A stretch of 42,004 nucleotides of DNA. Source: a virus. Made by a program: the position numbers and the translations under genes. Positions within the stretch are counted from its first letter, which is position 1. Every line of letters begins with the position of its first letter. Shown here one piece after another: positions 29,270-37,424 of the stretch. The notes beneath the pieces are model-generated. The model was not told where the DNA came from. It saw only the letters and a program-made list of their open reading frames with translations, and did not search any database. The stretch spans positions 1-42,004 of the IMG/VR virus record IMGVR_UViG_3300043548_000832; one strand, 5' to 3'.

Positions 29270-29911
29270 ATGAAAAAATTATTAGTAACATTATCATTAT
29301 TAGTTTTTTATTGTTGTTCATTTTCCCAAGACACAGTTAGGTTAATTCATAAAAATTATACCTCAGTTTATTCTAAGTCCAAATCTTATCCAGTTTCTGT
29401 GGAATGGTGGGTAACAAAAAAACAAGTTTCATGTCCAACTCCTGTAAAGCGTGTTGATAAATTTGTTCCTGACCCGCTCCTACCGAATGAAACAAATTTG
29501 GCAATATATTACAAAGGGAGCGGATTCGATAGAGGACATATGTCTCCTGCCGCAGATAACTTATGTGATGGTGAATTAGTAATGAGTGAGAGTTTTTATT
29601 TTTCTAACATGTCACCACAATACCATTCTTTAAATGCTGGAGATTGGAAATCTTTAGAAACTCATACAAGAGAACTTGCTTTGAAACATGATTCAATTAG
29701 AGTTTGGTGTGGTAATATTGGTGAGGTTAGAAAAATAGGCAGGCTCTCTATACCTGAAAAATGTTGGAAGGTTGTTTACATAAAGAGCCAAAACAAATAT
29801 CATTACTTCGTTTTCAATAATGATAAAACTAAACCAGATGGGATGTCAAATAATGAAATAAGTAAACAAGAGTTCGAAAAAATAGTAAAACTGAAATTAT
29901 CTATACAATGA
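29270..29911 (+). CDS. Secreted DNA/RNA non-specific endonuclease
   Basis: 213 residues. Signal peptide MKKLLVTLSLLVFYCCSFSQ, likely cleaved after SQ. The NUC1/Serratia-nuclease motif is GFDRGHMSPAADN with catalytic His90, and ESFYFSNMSPQYHSLNAGDW holds the metal-binding Asn. The family cleaves DNA and RNA with a divalent metal. A signal sequence on a phage nuclease suggests action in the periplasm or outside the cell. It overlaps the tagged metallopeptidase gene by four bases. Confidence 0.93.
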   Translation: MKKLLVTLSLLVFYCCSFSQDTVRLIHKNYTSVYSKSKSYPVSVEWWVTKKQVSCPTPVKRVDKFVPDPLLPNETNLAIYYKGSGFDRGHMSPAADNLCDGELVMSESFYFSNMSPQYHSLNAGDWKSLETHTRELALKHDSIRVWCGNIGEVRKIGRLSIPEKCWKVVYIKSQNKYHYFVFNNDKTKPDGMSNNEISKQEFEKIVKLKLSIQ

Positions 29912-31095
29912 AAAAAATTATTAAATTAAAAGAATCTGATTTAGAATCAATCGTCAATAAGGTAATTTCTGAATCTTTAGGGGTACCTCAAGGTATTTTA
30001 GAAACGTCCGAAAATTTATACGAAGAGTTTGTTAAAGAACTCAATAAAAAAACCTACGACACTGATGAGGACGAATACGACATTGAATTCGATGTAAATT
30101 ATCAGATAGGGGATTTATCAATCACCTCTGCTAATATTGGTTTAGATATCAACAAATGGAATAACCCATCGAGGGATACATATGAAATAATCGGATATGC
30201 AACCCCATTTGAAAGTCAGGCTCAAGATTCTAGCGGTAGATTAGAAATAATTTCGGATTTCGATGAGGTTGTCATCAAAATAAAATTTGTTGTACCCGTC
30301 AATTGGGATTTTAAAGGATTAATTAATAAAATTACATCCGAAAAAAATGAAATTATTAAATCGTTCTCTCACGAATTGATGCATATCTATGATTCTTATA
30401 AAACAGGTTATGATATTGCAAGTGACAGAGCGGAATATAGAGCGTATCAGCAAGTATCTTTCGGTATATATCCAATAGATAAATTTTTACACTTACTTTA
30501 TTTTACAACTGCAGTTGAAAATATAGTTAGACCAACCGAACTGGCGATGGCGATTAAGTTGGGAGAAGTTAGTCAAAAAAACTTTTTGAAATTTCTTATG
30601 GATGACGCAACATATAAGATGTTGGATGATGCGAGAAAATTTTCATACGAAAATCTAAGGATTGAATTGAAAAACCACATTGATAAGATAGATAAAGTTG
30701 GAAGTACTATGAATCATCACATGGGAGATACTGATGAAGAAAAAATAGATGAAATATTGAGATTAGTTTATGTGAATTTAATAAATGAAAAGGGTGACGC
30801 TTACAGGGACTTGATGACATCGAATTTTTTAGAAAAAGTTTTAGGTTTACAAGGAGAAAAACTAAAGAAATTCAAAAAATTTATCAGAAAAGTACAAAGA
30901 TTTAAAAATACTGAAGATTTTTTCCGAAATGAAGAAAAATTGTTTAAATTTGTTGCAAATAATATGATTAAAAAAATATCAAAACTTTATGCAATGACAA
31001 AATCAGAAAACAAATCAATCAAGGAATGGAACTTATATCACGAAGTGAATAATACTAAACGAAATTTAAGTACAGAAATTAAATTCAAAATATAA
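29908..31095 (+). CDS. Tagged HELMH zinc metallopeptidase
   Basis: 395 residues. Tag MKKIIKLKESDLESIVNKVI at 1-20 with LKE. Zinc motif HELMH at 155-159 in IIKSFSHELMHIYDSYKTGY, with a following EYRAYQQVS where Glu may be the third ligand. A long helical C-terminal region follows. It starts within the stop of the secreted nuclease gene, so both are cotranscribed. I infer a virion-delivered protease. Confidence 0.83.
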   Translation: MKKIIKLKESDLESIVNKVISESLGVPQGILETSENLYEEFVKELNKKTYDTDEDEYDIEFDVNYQIGDLSITSANIGLDINKWNNPSRDTYEIIGYATPFESQAQDSSGRLEIISDFDEVVIKIKFVVPVNWDFKGLINKITSEKNEIIKSFSHELMHIYDSYKTGYDIASDRAEYRAYQQVSFGIYPIDKFLHLLYFTTAVENIVRPTELAMAIKLGEVSQKNFLKFLMDDATYKMLDDARKFSYENLRIELKNHIDKIDKVGSTMNHHMGDTDEEKIDEILRLVYVNLINEKGDAYRDLMTSNFLEKVLGLQGEKLKKFKKFIRKVQRFKNTEDFFRNEEKLFKFVANNMIKKISKLYAMTKSENKSIKEWNLYHEVNNTKRNLSTEIKFKI

Positions 31096-31124
31096 AAAAA
31101 CCCACCATTCGGTGGGTTTTTTTT
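31094..31124. terminator. Bidirectional terminator
   Basis: AAAAAACCCACC-ATTC-GGTGGGTTTTTTTT between convergent genes ending at 31095 and 31123. Confidence 0.9.
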
Positions 31125-31587
31125 ATTCGATACAATCAAGAAAACCTGTTAATCTACCTTCAGAATCTACCGAAGAATACTTATTCGAATACTTGACATG
31201 TGTAAAACTCGAAACCCAATTAGGTCTCTCATATTTACAAGCTTCTTCACTCATAAATAATTGAGTTGAATTTTCGATTGATTCATTTGAACTGTAAACA
31301 ACCATTTGATTATGTGCTTGACATACAGATTCAACTGATTCTGCGGATAAGACCTCATGAGCGTAACACACTTCATTAATTGGTGTAGGTGGTGCTGGAG
31401 GTAACTCTGTTTCCTGTGGTTCAGGAGTTGGTTCCGGTTCTTTGATTGATGGGTCAAAACTCAAATCCGGTTTTGGTGTTTCTTCATAAGTTGGTGGAAC
31501 AACATTTTTTTTCTTTTTTAAAGTAAAGAAAGCTAAAACACCGAAAAAAATTCCAATTCCAATTAAAACTAAAATACCTGTTGACAT
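31123..31587 (-). CDS. Membrane-anchored proline-rich protein
   Basis: 154 residues from ATG 31587. Membrane segment near 3-22 (TGILVLIGIGIFFGVLAFFT), then KKKK stop-transfer and a Pro/Glu-rich stalk (EPEPTPEPQETELPPAPPTP), then a small Cys-containing domain (EVCYAHEV, ESVCQAH). Function unknown. Ends in the terminator shared with the previous gene. Confidence 0.75.
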   Translation of the reverse strand: MSTGILVLIGIGIFFGVLAFFTLKKKKNVVPPTYEETPKPDLSFDPSIKEPEPTPEPQETELPPAPPTPINEVCYAHEVLSAESVESVCQAHNQMVVYSSNESIENSTQLFMSEEACKYERPNWVSSFTHVKYSNKYSSVDSEGRLTGFLDCIE

Positions 31588-31604
31588 TTTTTTTAATTTA
31601 ATGT

Positions 31605-32138
31605 TTATTGATAAACTACATCCAATATTTGTGAACTTAATGGACCCTGCATTTGGAATGCTTGGTCCTCCCAAGGTCTATCGTCGTAGTTTATATCTTC
31701 TAATAAATACTCCCCACCATTCCAAGTTATATTTCCATTGTCATATTGAAACGAACCATCGAGATATTGTTGAATGTGAATAATCTCATGTGAAATTACA
31801 GTTATTGCTTCTTTTCTATTTAGTCGGTCAATGAAAAGATAAAATTTACCTTCAAAATATCTGATGTGGGCATTTAGCTCACCATCAAATTGTTGTTTTG
31901 CTGTTTCTGAAAGTTCTTCGATTGTAACCGTAACTCCTTCGATACCCGCCAAACCTAACCCAACATGTAAAATTGTATCATAATAACTCGGCATTGAATT
32001 ATTCAAAATAGAATTTTTTTCTTCTAAAACAATCGGTTTGAATGTAATTTCTTCAGATTGCTGAGACGTGAATAACAGGTATATCAGTGAAATAAGAACT
32101 AAAAGACCAACTAAAATCAAAAGTTTTTTATTTTTCAT
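31605..32138 (-). CDS. Membrane-anchored HEIIH metallopeptidase-like protein
   Basis: 177 residues. Anchor or signal near 5-23 (KLLILVGLLVLISLIYLLF). Zinc motif HEIIH at 117-121 in AITVISHEIIHIQQYLDGSF, then YDDRPWEDQAFQMQ, where Glu of WEDQAF could be the third ligand. Short for a full protease. It would act on the outer face of the cytoplasmic membrane. Confidence 0.8.
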   Translation of the reverse strand: MKNKKLLILVGLLVLISLIYLLFTSQQSEEITFKPIVLEEKNSILNNSMPSYYDTILHVGLGLAGIEGVTVTIEELSETAKQQFDGELNAHIRYFEGKFYLFIDRLNRKEAITVISHEIIHIQQYLDGSFQYDNGNITWNGGEYLLEDINYDDRPWEDQAFQMQGPLSSQILDVVYQ

Positions 32139-32146
32139 TCTAGTAA

Positions 32147-32578
32147 TTAAATGATTTCAATCAAGTTTATTTTTGTTCCTTGTGTGATATTCGGAATTAT
32201 ATCCAGCCCTTCGATAACTTTACCGAAACATGTATGATTACCGTCTAAATGTTGGGTGCTTTGTCTACCGTGACAAATAAAGAACTGTGAACCACCAGTG
32301 TTTCTACCGGCATGAGCCATCGAAAGAACGCCTTTGTCATGATATTGTTTAGGTGCAGTTACTTCGCACGGAATAGTATAACCAGGACCACCATTTCCGA
32401 TACCATTAGGACATCCTCCTTGGGCAACGAACCCAGGTATAACTCTGTGGAAATTTAATCCGTTATAAAAACCTTTGGTGATTAAATCCAAAAAGTTTTT
32501 TACTGTGACTGGGGTTTCATTATCATACAATTCCGCAATCATGTCTCCCTTTTCTGTTGAAATTTTTACTTTACTCAT
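32147..32578 (-). CDS. Cyclophilin-type peptidyl-prolyl isomerase
   Basis: 143 residues from ATG 32578 (the extension upstream overlaps the next gene). FHRVIPGFVAQGGCPNGIGN, GGPGYTIPCE, LSMAHAGRNTGGSQFFI and HLDGNHTCFGKV are cyclophilin active-site segments, with the catalytic Arg in FHRV. Catalyses Pro cis/trans isomerisation. No signal peptide, so cytoplasmic. Cyclophilins are uncommon in phages; folding of a virion or host protein is possible. Confidence 0.93.
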   Translation of the reverse strand: MSKVKISTEKGDMIAELYDNETPVTVKNFLDLITKGFYNGLNFHRVIPGFVAQGGCPNGIGNGGPGYTIPCEVTAPKQYHDKGVLSMAHAGRNTGGSQFFICHGRQSTQHLDGNHTCFGKVIEGLDIIPNITQGTKINLIEII

Positions 32579-32607
32579 AATTTTTTTTATAAAATATAAT
32601 ATTTTTT

Positions 32608-32859
32608 TTACAAAACACAAATTTTACTTACTTCTTCATCTCTAAAGGCCAAACTCGAGTTTTTGGTATTATCTTCGTTCAAAATATCGATTCTCCACAA
32701 CCCTAAAGAGCGACCAACTACTTGTATTTTTTCATTTTCGTGTAATCCCATTTCTATGAGACTCATTTTTAAACAAGAATCACATTTTTGACAAAAAATG
32801 TCTCCAATAAATTCCTTAAGTCGATAAATTTTACCAATATCAGAGTCACTAATTCTCAT
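32608..32859 (-). CDS. Small Cys-containing protein, FeoA-like
   Basis: 83 residues. CQKCDSC near 23 and LKMSLIEMGLHENEKIQVVG near 30-49 look like the small SH3-like FeoA domain. No FeoB is visible. Weak assignment. Confidence 0.6.
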   Translation of the reverse strand: MRISDSDIGKIYRLKEFIGDIFCQKCDSCLKMSLIEMGLHENEKIQVVGRSLGLWRIDILNEDNTKNSSLAFRDEEVSKICVL

Positions 32860-32862
32860 AAG

Positions 32863-33057
32863 TTAACGATTGTGTAATTTTTGTGTTTGGTTGAAAATAA
32901 ATTTCTTTTTTTCTTCTAATTGGGAGATTTTTTTCATATCGGTGTCTGAAACTTCAAAGTTTTTTGCCTTTATTTGTCTAATTTCCTCTTCTACTAAATT
33001 ATATCTTCTAATACCTTCATCATAGAGAGCCGCTTTTTGGTCGTTAGTTAAGTTCAT
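32863..33057 (-). CDS. Small coiled-coil protein
   Basis: 64 residues from ATG 33057; an extended frame overlaps the next gene. Highly charged helix (EEEIRQIKAKNFEVSDTDMK). Not recognised. Confidence 0.65.
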   Translation of the reverse strand: MNLTNDQKAALYDEGIRRYNLVEEEIRQIKAKNFEVSDTDMKKISQLEEKKKFIFNQTQKLHNR

Positions 33058-33067
33058 ATAAATTTTT

Positions 33068-33937
33068 TTACAGTTTGACACCTAAACCCCAAGAAATATA
33101 ACCTTCACTGAGGTCGTAGTCTATTTTGGAGTTAAATTTATTAGACAAATTCAAAAGTGTGCCGATTTTGAATGTTGTTTTGTTAATTCTATAATTTGGG
33201 AAACTATATTCACCATTATTTGATAATATAAAGTAGTCATCATAGTATCTAAAGTTATTTTTTTCTCTACCAAATCCAACCATCATATGGATACCTGCAA
33301 ATTTATTCAATTTTTTACCTAAACCGATTGAAAAAGTAGATTGTTGTTGGAAATTCGAAAGTTTCCTGTCCTCCCAAGGTAAAACTTTATCCAAAGTTAA
33401 TTCTGGATAAAATACGGAAATGTCTTTAGGGTTGTTTTTAGAGAATTCAGCAATAACATATACTTCTCTACCCAAAGTTCCCCACACACCTAGCTCCGAA
33501 TTCATATTGTACGACACACCAATTGAACCATGTAAAGGTTTCAGTTTTATTGTGTCTCTTTTTCCATCATCGTATATATAAACTCGAGCCGGATTTCTGT
33601 ATCCCCAACTATCATACCAAAAAAACGGGGTAAAGCTGTTCCATCCCCACATTGGAGACCAACGATTCCAACCCCATCCCCAATCCCAATAAGGGTCGTA
33701 GGAATAATATCTTCCTGGTCGAGTGTTCTGAGGTGTATAATATTCAGAACGTCTATTTCTTTCTGTAATTTTTTGTTGGGCTTCATTATTTGAAGGTCTA
33801 CTAAATGATTCAGACCTAAACTGCGAAGAAGATGAAGGTCCATAAGTACCAAAACTTCTTACTTGGGCTTTTTGTGCTCTTTCAGATTGAGAAAAAACTA
33901 AAATTGGAAAAAATAACAAGAAAATTAACTTTTTCAT
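33068..33937 (-). CDS. Secreted outer-membrane beta-barrel-like protein
   Basis: 289 residues: signal MKKLIFLLFFPILVFSQ, a Ser/Arg-rich linker, an unusual Trp/Tyr-rich stretch (YDPYWDWGWGWNRWSPMWGW), then about 150 residues of alternating strands (LHGSIGVSYNMNSELGVWGT, FSIGLGKKL, MMVGFGREK, ISWGLGVKL). Suggests an outer-membrane barrel made by the phage, for example to alter receptors. The YWDWGWGWNRW segment is reminiscent of proteins in Bacteroidota. TATATTTAAA lies before the start, an imperfect box. Confidence 0.75.
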   Translation of the reverse strand: MKKLIFLLFFPILVFSQSERAQKAQVRSFGTYGPSSSSQFRSESFSRPSNNEAQQKITERNRRSEYYTPQNTRPGRYYSYDPYWDWGWGWNRWSPMWGWNSFTPFFWYDSWGYRNPARVYIYDDGKRDTIKLKPLHGSIGVSYNMNSELGVWGTLGREVYVIAEFSKNNPKDISVFYPELTLDKVLPWEDRKLSNFQQQSTFSIGLGKKLNKFAGIHMMVGFGREKNNFRYYDDYFILSNNGEYSFPNYRINKTTFKIGTLLNLSNKFNSKIDYDLSEGYISWGLGVKL

Positions 33938-33959
33938 GATTTTTTATTTTAAATATAGT

Positions 33960-34511
33960 TTATTTTTCATCAAAAAACAATCGGATTTCATCCCATCTTC
34001 TATTAGCCAACCCACCAAGGGTTTTTCCTTGTGAACTTGTGAATTCTTCCCAATTCTTTTTCACACCTTTCAGGTTATTATTATTCAAATCTTTTAAAAG
34101 TTGAGATTTTCTGAAATTACCTGGCCCAATATTGTAAATGAGTGAAATTAGAGCTGAGACTTGGTGGTCTTTAAGTGGAACTTTTACCATCCTTTTGATT
34201 GCAGGTATTATATTGTCTTCTAAATCTTTTTTTACATATGCGGTAGCAACTGCATCATCAATTTTTTTTCCTTTTAGTTCAGGGTGTAAATCAGTTCGTG
34301 TTCCGTAACCAATCGTGTAAGGTGGGCAGTCTTTTGTTCCATCACAGAAACCTTCATGTTTCTTTATTAAAGATATTGCTGAAGGAATAGAATTACCATA
34401 ATTGTTGAAGGGTTGTGGTAAGATGTCGATATTGATATTTTTACTTGGTGCCTTCCCCAATACTTGTTCTAGTAACCTTTCTTCCTGTTCCTTTGTTATT
34501 AATATTTTCAT
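33960..34511 (-). CDS. Tagged GH24 lysozyme
   Basis: 183 residues. N-terminal tag MKILITKEQEERLLEQVLGK precedes a linker and a T4/P22-like lysozyme: LIKKHEGFCDG with catalytic Glu53, YTIGYGTRTD at 65-74, LKDHQVSALISLIYNIGPGN and the C-terminal GGLANRRWDEIRLF. Cuts the glycan chain of peptidoglycan. It lacks a signal peptide and is far from the holin; with the tag it is probably carried in the virion and used at entry. Box TATTTATA four bases upstream. Confidence 0.93.
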   Translation of the reverse strand: MKILITKEQEERLLEQVLGKAPSKNINIDILPQPFNNYGNSIPSAISLIKKHEGFCDGTKDCPPYTIGYGTRTDLHPELKGKKIDDAVATAYVKKDLEDNIIPAIKRMVKVPLKDHQVSALISLIYNIGPGNFRKSQLLKDLNNNNLKGVKKNWEEFTSSQGKTLGGLANRRWDEIRLFFDEK

Positions 34512-34515
34512 AAAT

Positions 34516-34523
34516 TATAAATA
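34516..34523 (-). promoter_or_regulatory. TATTTAT box
   Basis: TATTTATA four bases before ATG 34511, directly after a terminator. Confidence 0.5.
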
Positions 34524-34556
34524 TAAAAAAAATGAGTACCGTAAGATACTCATTTT
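34524..34556 (-). terminator. Minus-strand terminator
   Basis: AAAATGAGTA-TCTTACGG-TACTCATTTT followed by TTTT on the minus strand; ends the transcript of the gene at 34579. Confidence 0.8.
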
Positions 34557-34578
34557 GTTGTTCTACTATTTGTGTAAA

Positions 34579-34914
34579 CTAGTTTTTTTTTAAACCTTGA
34601 GAAATTTCTTGGATGTCTTCTTTCACTTCTTTAACTTCTGTAATAACCTCTTTAACTGAGTTGGTTACGTCACCAATTGCTGAAATATTTTTACTTTCAA
34701 CAGCGTCTTCGATTTTTTCTACAACAACTTCAACCTTTTCAACAACATCTTCGATGTTCTCTTCAACTTGGTCGAACTTATCAAGACCTTTTTTTATTTT
34801 TTTCTTTTGCTCCTCAGATAACATTTTATTTTCATCTACAAATTTTTCAGCTTTCGCTTGAAAAATATCTAATTTAGCAAACAATGATTTGAGGAATTTC
34901 AATAATCTTTTCAT
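34579..34914 (-). CDS. Coiled-coil protein
   Basis: 111 residues, nearly all heptad-like and charged: IEDVVEKVEVVVEKIEDAVE and VKEVITEVKEVKEDIQEISQ. Starts MKRLLKFLKSLFAKLDIFQA, an amphipathic basic helix. Box TATTTATT is 14 bases upstream. Possibly structural. Confidence 0.75.
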   Translation of the reverse strand: MKRLLKFLKSLFAKLDIFQAKAEKFVDENKMLSEEQKKKIKKGLDKFDQVEENIEDVVEKVEVVVEKIEDAVESKNISAIGDVTNSVKEVITEVKEVKEDIQEISQGLKKN

Positions 34915-34928
34915 GAAATGAATTTAAT

Positions 34929-34936
34929 AATAAATA
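34929..34936 (-). promoter_or_regulatory. TATTTAT box
   Basis: TATTTATT 14 bases before ATG 34914. Confidence 0.5.
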
Positions 34937-34947
34937 TCTAAAATTTA

Positions 34948-35283
34948 TTATTCAGAACAAGTATTTCTATAATCTTCAAACAACATATCTGAGAACCAGT
35001 CTTTACACATATTGAATAGTAAATCATAAAACTCATCATGATTCTCAGATTCATAAAAATCTTCATCCATGCTCATAAAACGAGTTACCGCCCATTCTAT
35101 TCTACTGAAAGTGTAGTCATATTGGTCTTCATAGTCAGTACAAGGATTTGGTTCGTCCGCAATAGATTCCATTATAAATGGTAACATGGTTTCATAATTA
35201 GCCCTTCTTCTGAACCATATAGAAGGGTTATCCATTTGTTCTCTAAGTAACTGACTTTGTCTTTCTGTTATAATATATTTCAT
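34948..35283 (-). CDS. Tagged small acidic protein
   Basis: 111 residues, tag MKYIITERQSQLLREQMD with ITE. The rest is acidic and aromatic, with FYESENHDEFYDLLFNMCKD. One-base junction with the upstream tagged gene (stop/start overlap). Function unknown. Confidence 0.75.
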   Translation of the reverse strand: MKYIITERQSQLLREQMDNPSIWFRRRANYETMLPFIMESIADEPNPCTDYEDQYDYTFSRIEWAVTRFMSMDEDFYESENHDEFYDLLFNMCKDWFSDMLFEDYRNTCSE

Positions 35284-35570
35284 TATATGTTTTTAGGTCC
35301 GTTTAAATGAAATTTAGCTTCACTATAAGGAATTGTTACTACTAATGGGTCTATACCCAATAAATCTTCAAGTCTATTAGTAACTTCATTATATATTTTT
35401 TTAAAAAATGCGGATTCCCTAACAACATCAAAGAAAAGAGCAACCACAATATGGTTACCCGGTTTTGATGGAAAATTAATCTGTACTCTGTAAAGACCCT
35501 CAATCTCCATAGATTTAACTATTTTCATAATTAATTTTGATAATCGTTCTTCTGAAATTACGTAGTTCAT
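35283..35570 (-). CDS. Tagged small protein
   Basis: 95 residues, tag MNYVISEERLSKLIMKIVKS with ISE. Followed by alpha/beta-like HIVVALFFDVVRESAFF and IDPLVVTIPYSE. Overlaps the upstream gene by four bases. Function unknown. Confidence 0.75.
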   Translation of the reverse strand: MNYVISEERLSKLIMKIVKSMEIEGLYRVQINFPSKPGNHIVVALFFDVVRESAFFKKIYNEVTNRLEDLLGIDPLVVTIPYSEAKFHLNGPKNI

Positions 35571-35893
35571 TTTTTATCTCGATTTTTGATTATCAACTCC
35601 CCTAAAACCTCAAGTCTACCAACTTCAGTTTGAAATTCCTTTTGCGTCATTTCCAGTGAAATTGATTTAAGAGTTTTTTCAAACTCTTTGATTGATTTTT
35701 TTTCGTCAAATTTTCCTTGACTTGCATCTTTGTAATAAGGAAGTTTTACGACAAAATGTTGGTATGTGAGTATGGAAGGTCCGCCCTTTTCTTTTGCAGT
35801 ATTTGCAATTTTTTCTGCACCTGAAAATCTTTTTTTTGCGAACTCGTCTAATTGGAGATTGTTGAATTGGGATTCCGTTATAATAATCTTCAT
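35567..35893 (-). CDS. Tagged small basic protein
   Basis: 108 residues, tag MKIIITESQFNNLQLDEFAK with ITE. Basic middle with FSGAEKIANTAKEKGGPSIL and ending IKNRDKK. First gene of the overlapping trio 34948-35893, with TATTTATA four bases upstream. Function unknown. Confidence 0.75.
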   Translation of the reverse strand: MKIIITESQFNNLQLDEFAKKRFSGAEKIANTAKEKGGPSILTYQHFVVKLPYYKDASQGKFDEKKSIKEFEKTLKSISLEMTQKEFQTEVGRLEVLGELIIKNRDKK

Positions 35894-35897
35894 GTTT

Positions 35898-35905
35898 TAT
35901 AAATA
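35898..35905 (-). promoter_or_regulatory. TATTTAT box
   Basis: TATTTATA four bases before ATG 35893. Confidence 0.5.
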
Positions 35906-35934
35906 CATCTAAAACAGAAACAATTTTTGACTAT

Positions 35935-36216
35935 TTAAACTATCCTTTTGACATAATAACCTTTGTTAGCCATATAAGATTTAATAAACACAACATAATC
36001 ATGATGGTCAATACTAAACATATCTCTAACCAATTCATAAAGAGATTCACGAACAAATAATATTTCATTCTCTTTATCGTACACCATTTGATTATCCTCA
36101 CCCTCACCCCAACTAAGAATATCTCCTCTATCCATGGCATCATATTTTGAAAAGTATTCGTCAAGGAATCTTGTCATTACACTATTAAGTTTGGATTCAG
36201 ATATAATATATTTCAT
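35935..36216 (-). CDS. Tagged small protein
   Basis: 93 residues, tag MKYIISESKLNSVMTRFLDE with ISE. Acidic, with SWGEGEDNQMVYDKENEILF. Located three bases after the stop of the untagged gene upstream. Function unknown. Confidence 0.75.
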   Translation of the reverse strand: MKYIISESKLNSVMTRFLDEYFSKYDAMDRGDILSWGEGEDNQMVYDKENEILFVRESLYELVRDMFSIDHHDYVVFIKSYMANKGYYVKRIV

Positions 36217-36219
36217 AGT

Positions 36220-36543
36220 TTAATGTGCTGCGTTATTTGAACGAACATCAATATAAAAGTCAGGATTTGTATATTTCCCTCTAGAACTCGAACCTATGAA
36301 GGTTGTTGGGTCAGGAGACAATTTATATCCCATATAGTCTTCGATATCATCTATTATTCTGTGTCTAAAGTTGATATAGTCTCTTCTGTCTTCAGGGTCT
36401 TTTTGATTATACCAAATGATTATATATGGTATTTCATAAATGTCATTATTCACAACAACGTCATAAAAATCAACATCTTTATAAAACGTGGTTATGAATT
36501 TTCTCACAGCATTTGAGGCACTTAATATATCATCTTTTTTCAT
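36220..36543 (-). CDS. Small hypothetical protein in the tagged cluster
   Basis: 107 residues, starting MKKDDILSASNAVRKFITTF; no [I/L]xE tag. Contains DFYDVVVNNDIYEIPYIIIW and RDYINFRHRIIDDIEDYMGY. It overlaps the upstream small basic gene by 14 bases. Function unknown. Confidence 0.7.
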   Translation of the reverse strand: MKKDDILSASNAVRKFITTFYKDVDFYDVVVNNDIYEIPYIIIWYNQKDPEDRRDYINFRHRIIDDIEDYMGYKLSPDPTTFIGSSSRGKYTNPDFYIDVRSNNAAH

Positions 36544-36649
36544 TAGTTAGTTTTTTCAAAACTTCTATATTCTTATCAATTCTTGCTTTAGTTTTTAACC
36601 CACTTTTTCTTGACTTCATCGGTCTTGGTTTTTTTGCTGCGCTTCCCAT
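36530..36649 (-). CDS. Very small basic protein (39 residues)
   Basis: MGSAAKKPRPMKSRKSGLKT then KARIDKNIEVLKKLTNEKR. Very basic; overlaps the next gene by 14 bases. Short, so moderate confidence. Confidence 0.6.
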   Translation of the reverse strand: MGSAAKKPRPMKSRKSGLKTKARIDKNIEVLKKLTNEKR

Positions 36650-36670
36650 AGTTTTTTATATTAAATAGTT

Positions 36671-37018
36671 TTATTCATCAATATAAGCATCAATCAACTC
36701 TTGCATAGATAAACCCAAAAGAGAAATTCCAAGTAAGTCCATAAGTTTTGTTTCACTTATTTCAGTATCAGATGAGTCCGAGATAAACCATTTTTCAATC
36801 CTGTCTTGAGCAAGATAATTCTTACCGTCTACACGAATTAAAAACATTGGTCCAAAAGCATTTAAATAATGATTTCCCGCATTTTTACTCATAAGTCTTC
36901 TAAATTCAATAGGTAAATCCCAATAATCAGTTATCATTTCTATGTTTCTAGAAAGGTCCTTCTTGAAATATTTTTTTATTAAATTTTTGGCTTGTGATTC
37001 CTTAATTATATATTTCAT
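36671..37018 (-). CDS. Tagged small protein
   Basis: 115 residues from ATG 37018; an extended frame reaches into the upstream gene. Tag MKYIIKESQAKNLIKKYFKK with IKE. Then YLNAFGPMFLIRVDGKNYLA and ISETKLMDLLGISLLGLSMQ. Function unknown. Confidence 0.75.
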   Translation of the reverse strand: MKYIIKESQAKNLIKKYFKKDLSRNIEMITDYWDLPIEFRRLMSKNAGNHYLNAFGPMFLIRVDGKNYLAQDRIEKWFISDSSDTEISETKLMDLLGISLLGLSMQELIDAYIDE

Positions 37019-37029
37019 TTTTTTTTGTT

Positions 37030-37422
37030 TTAACCATAAACACGTTTCCATGTTTGCTCATAAACTCTAAGACCTAACGGATAACCATATCTAATCAAAT
37101 CTATATCGAAAACATCTTTCAAATCGTTCTTAATATCTTGGGCTCTGTTTATTAGTGACTGATTAAAATAAAATTCAAGTCTAGGTATATCTAAAACCAA
37201 ATTTTCTTCTGCAAATTTTACAAATACGGATTCAACATCAATTTTCAATAATTCGTCTTTATACTTAATTTTGAAATACTTTAGAATTTTTGGTAGGATT
37301 TTTTGCACATATTCTTTTCTTCTACGAATTTCTTGAACTCTGTCTTCCAAACTCATTTCATCGAAATTATCCTGTTCTGATAATATTCTATTATGTTGTG
37401 ATTCTGATATAATGTATTTCAT
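37030..37422 (-). CDS. Tagged small protein
   Basis: 130 residues, tag MKYIISESQHNRILSEQDNF with ISE and LSE. Basic helix EDRVQEIRRRKEYVQKILPK follows. Ends IRYGYPLGLRVYEQ... KRVYG. Two bases separate it from the upstream tagged gene. Function unknown. Confidence 0.75.
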   Translation of the reverse strand: MKYIISESQHNRILSEQDNFDEMSLEDRVQEIRRRKEYVQKILPKILKYFKIKYKDELLKIDVESVFVKFAEENLVLDIPRLEFYFNQSLINRAQDIKNDLKDVFDIDLIRYGYPLGLRVYEQTWKRVYG

Positions 37423-37424
37423 AG

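Noticed and set aside
34613-34877. Plus-strand Ser/Thr-rich frames opposite 34579
   Set aside because: Antisense shadows of the repetitive coiled-coil gene.
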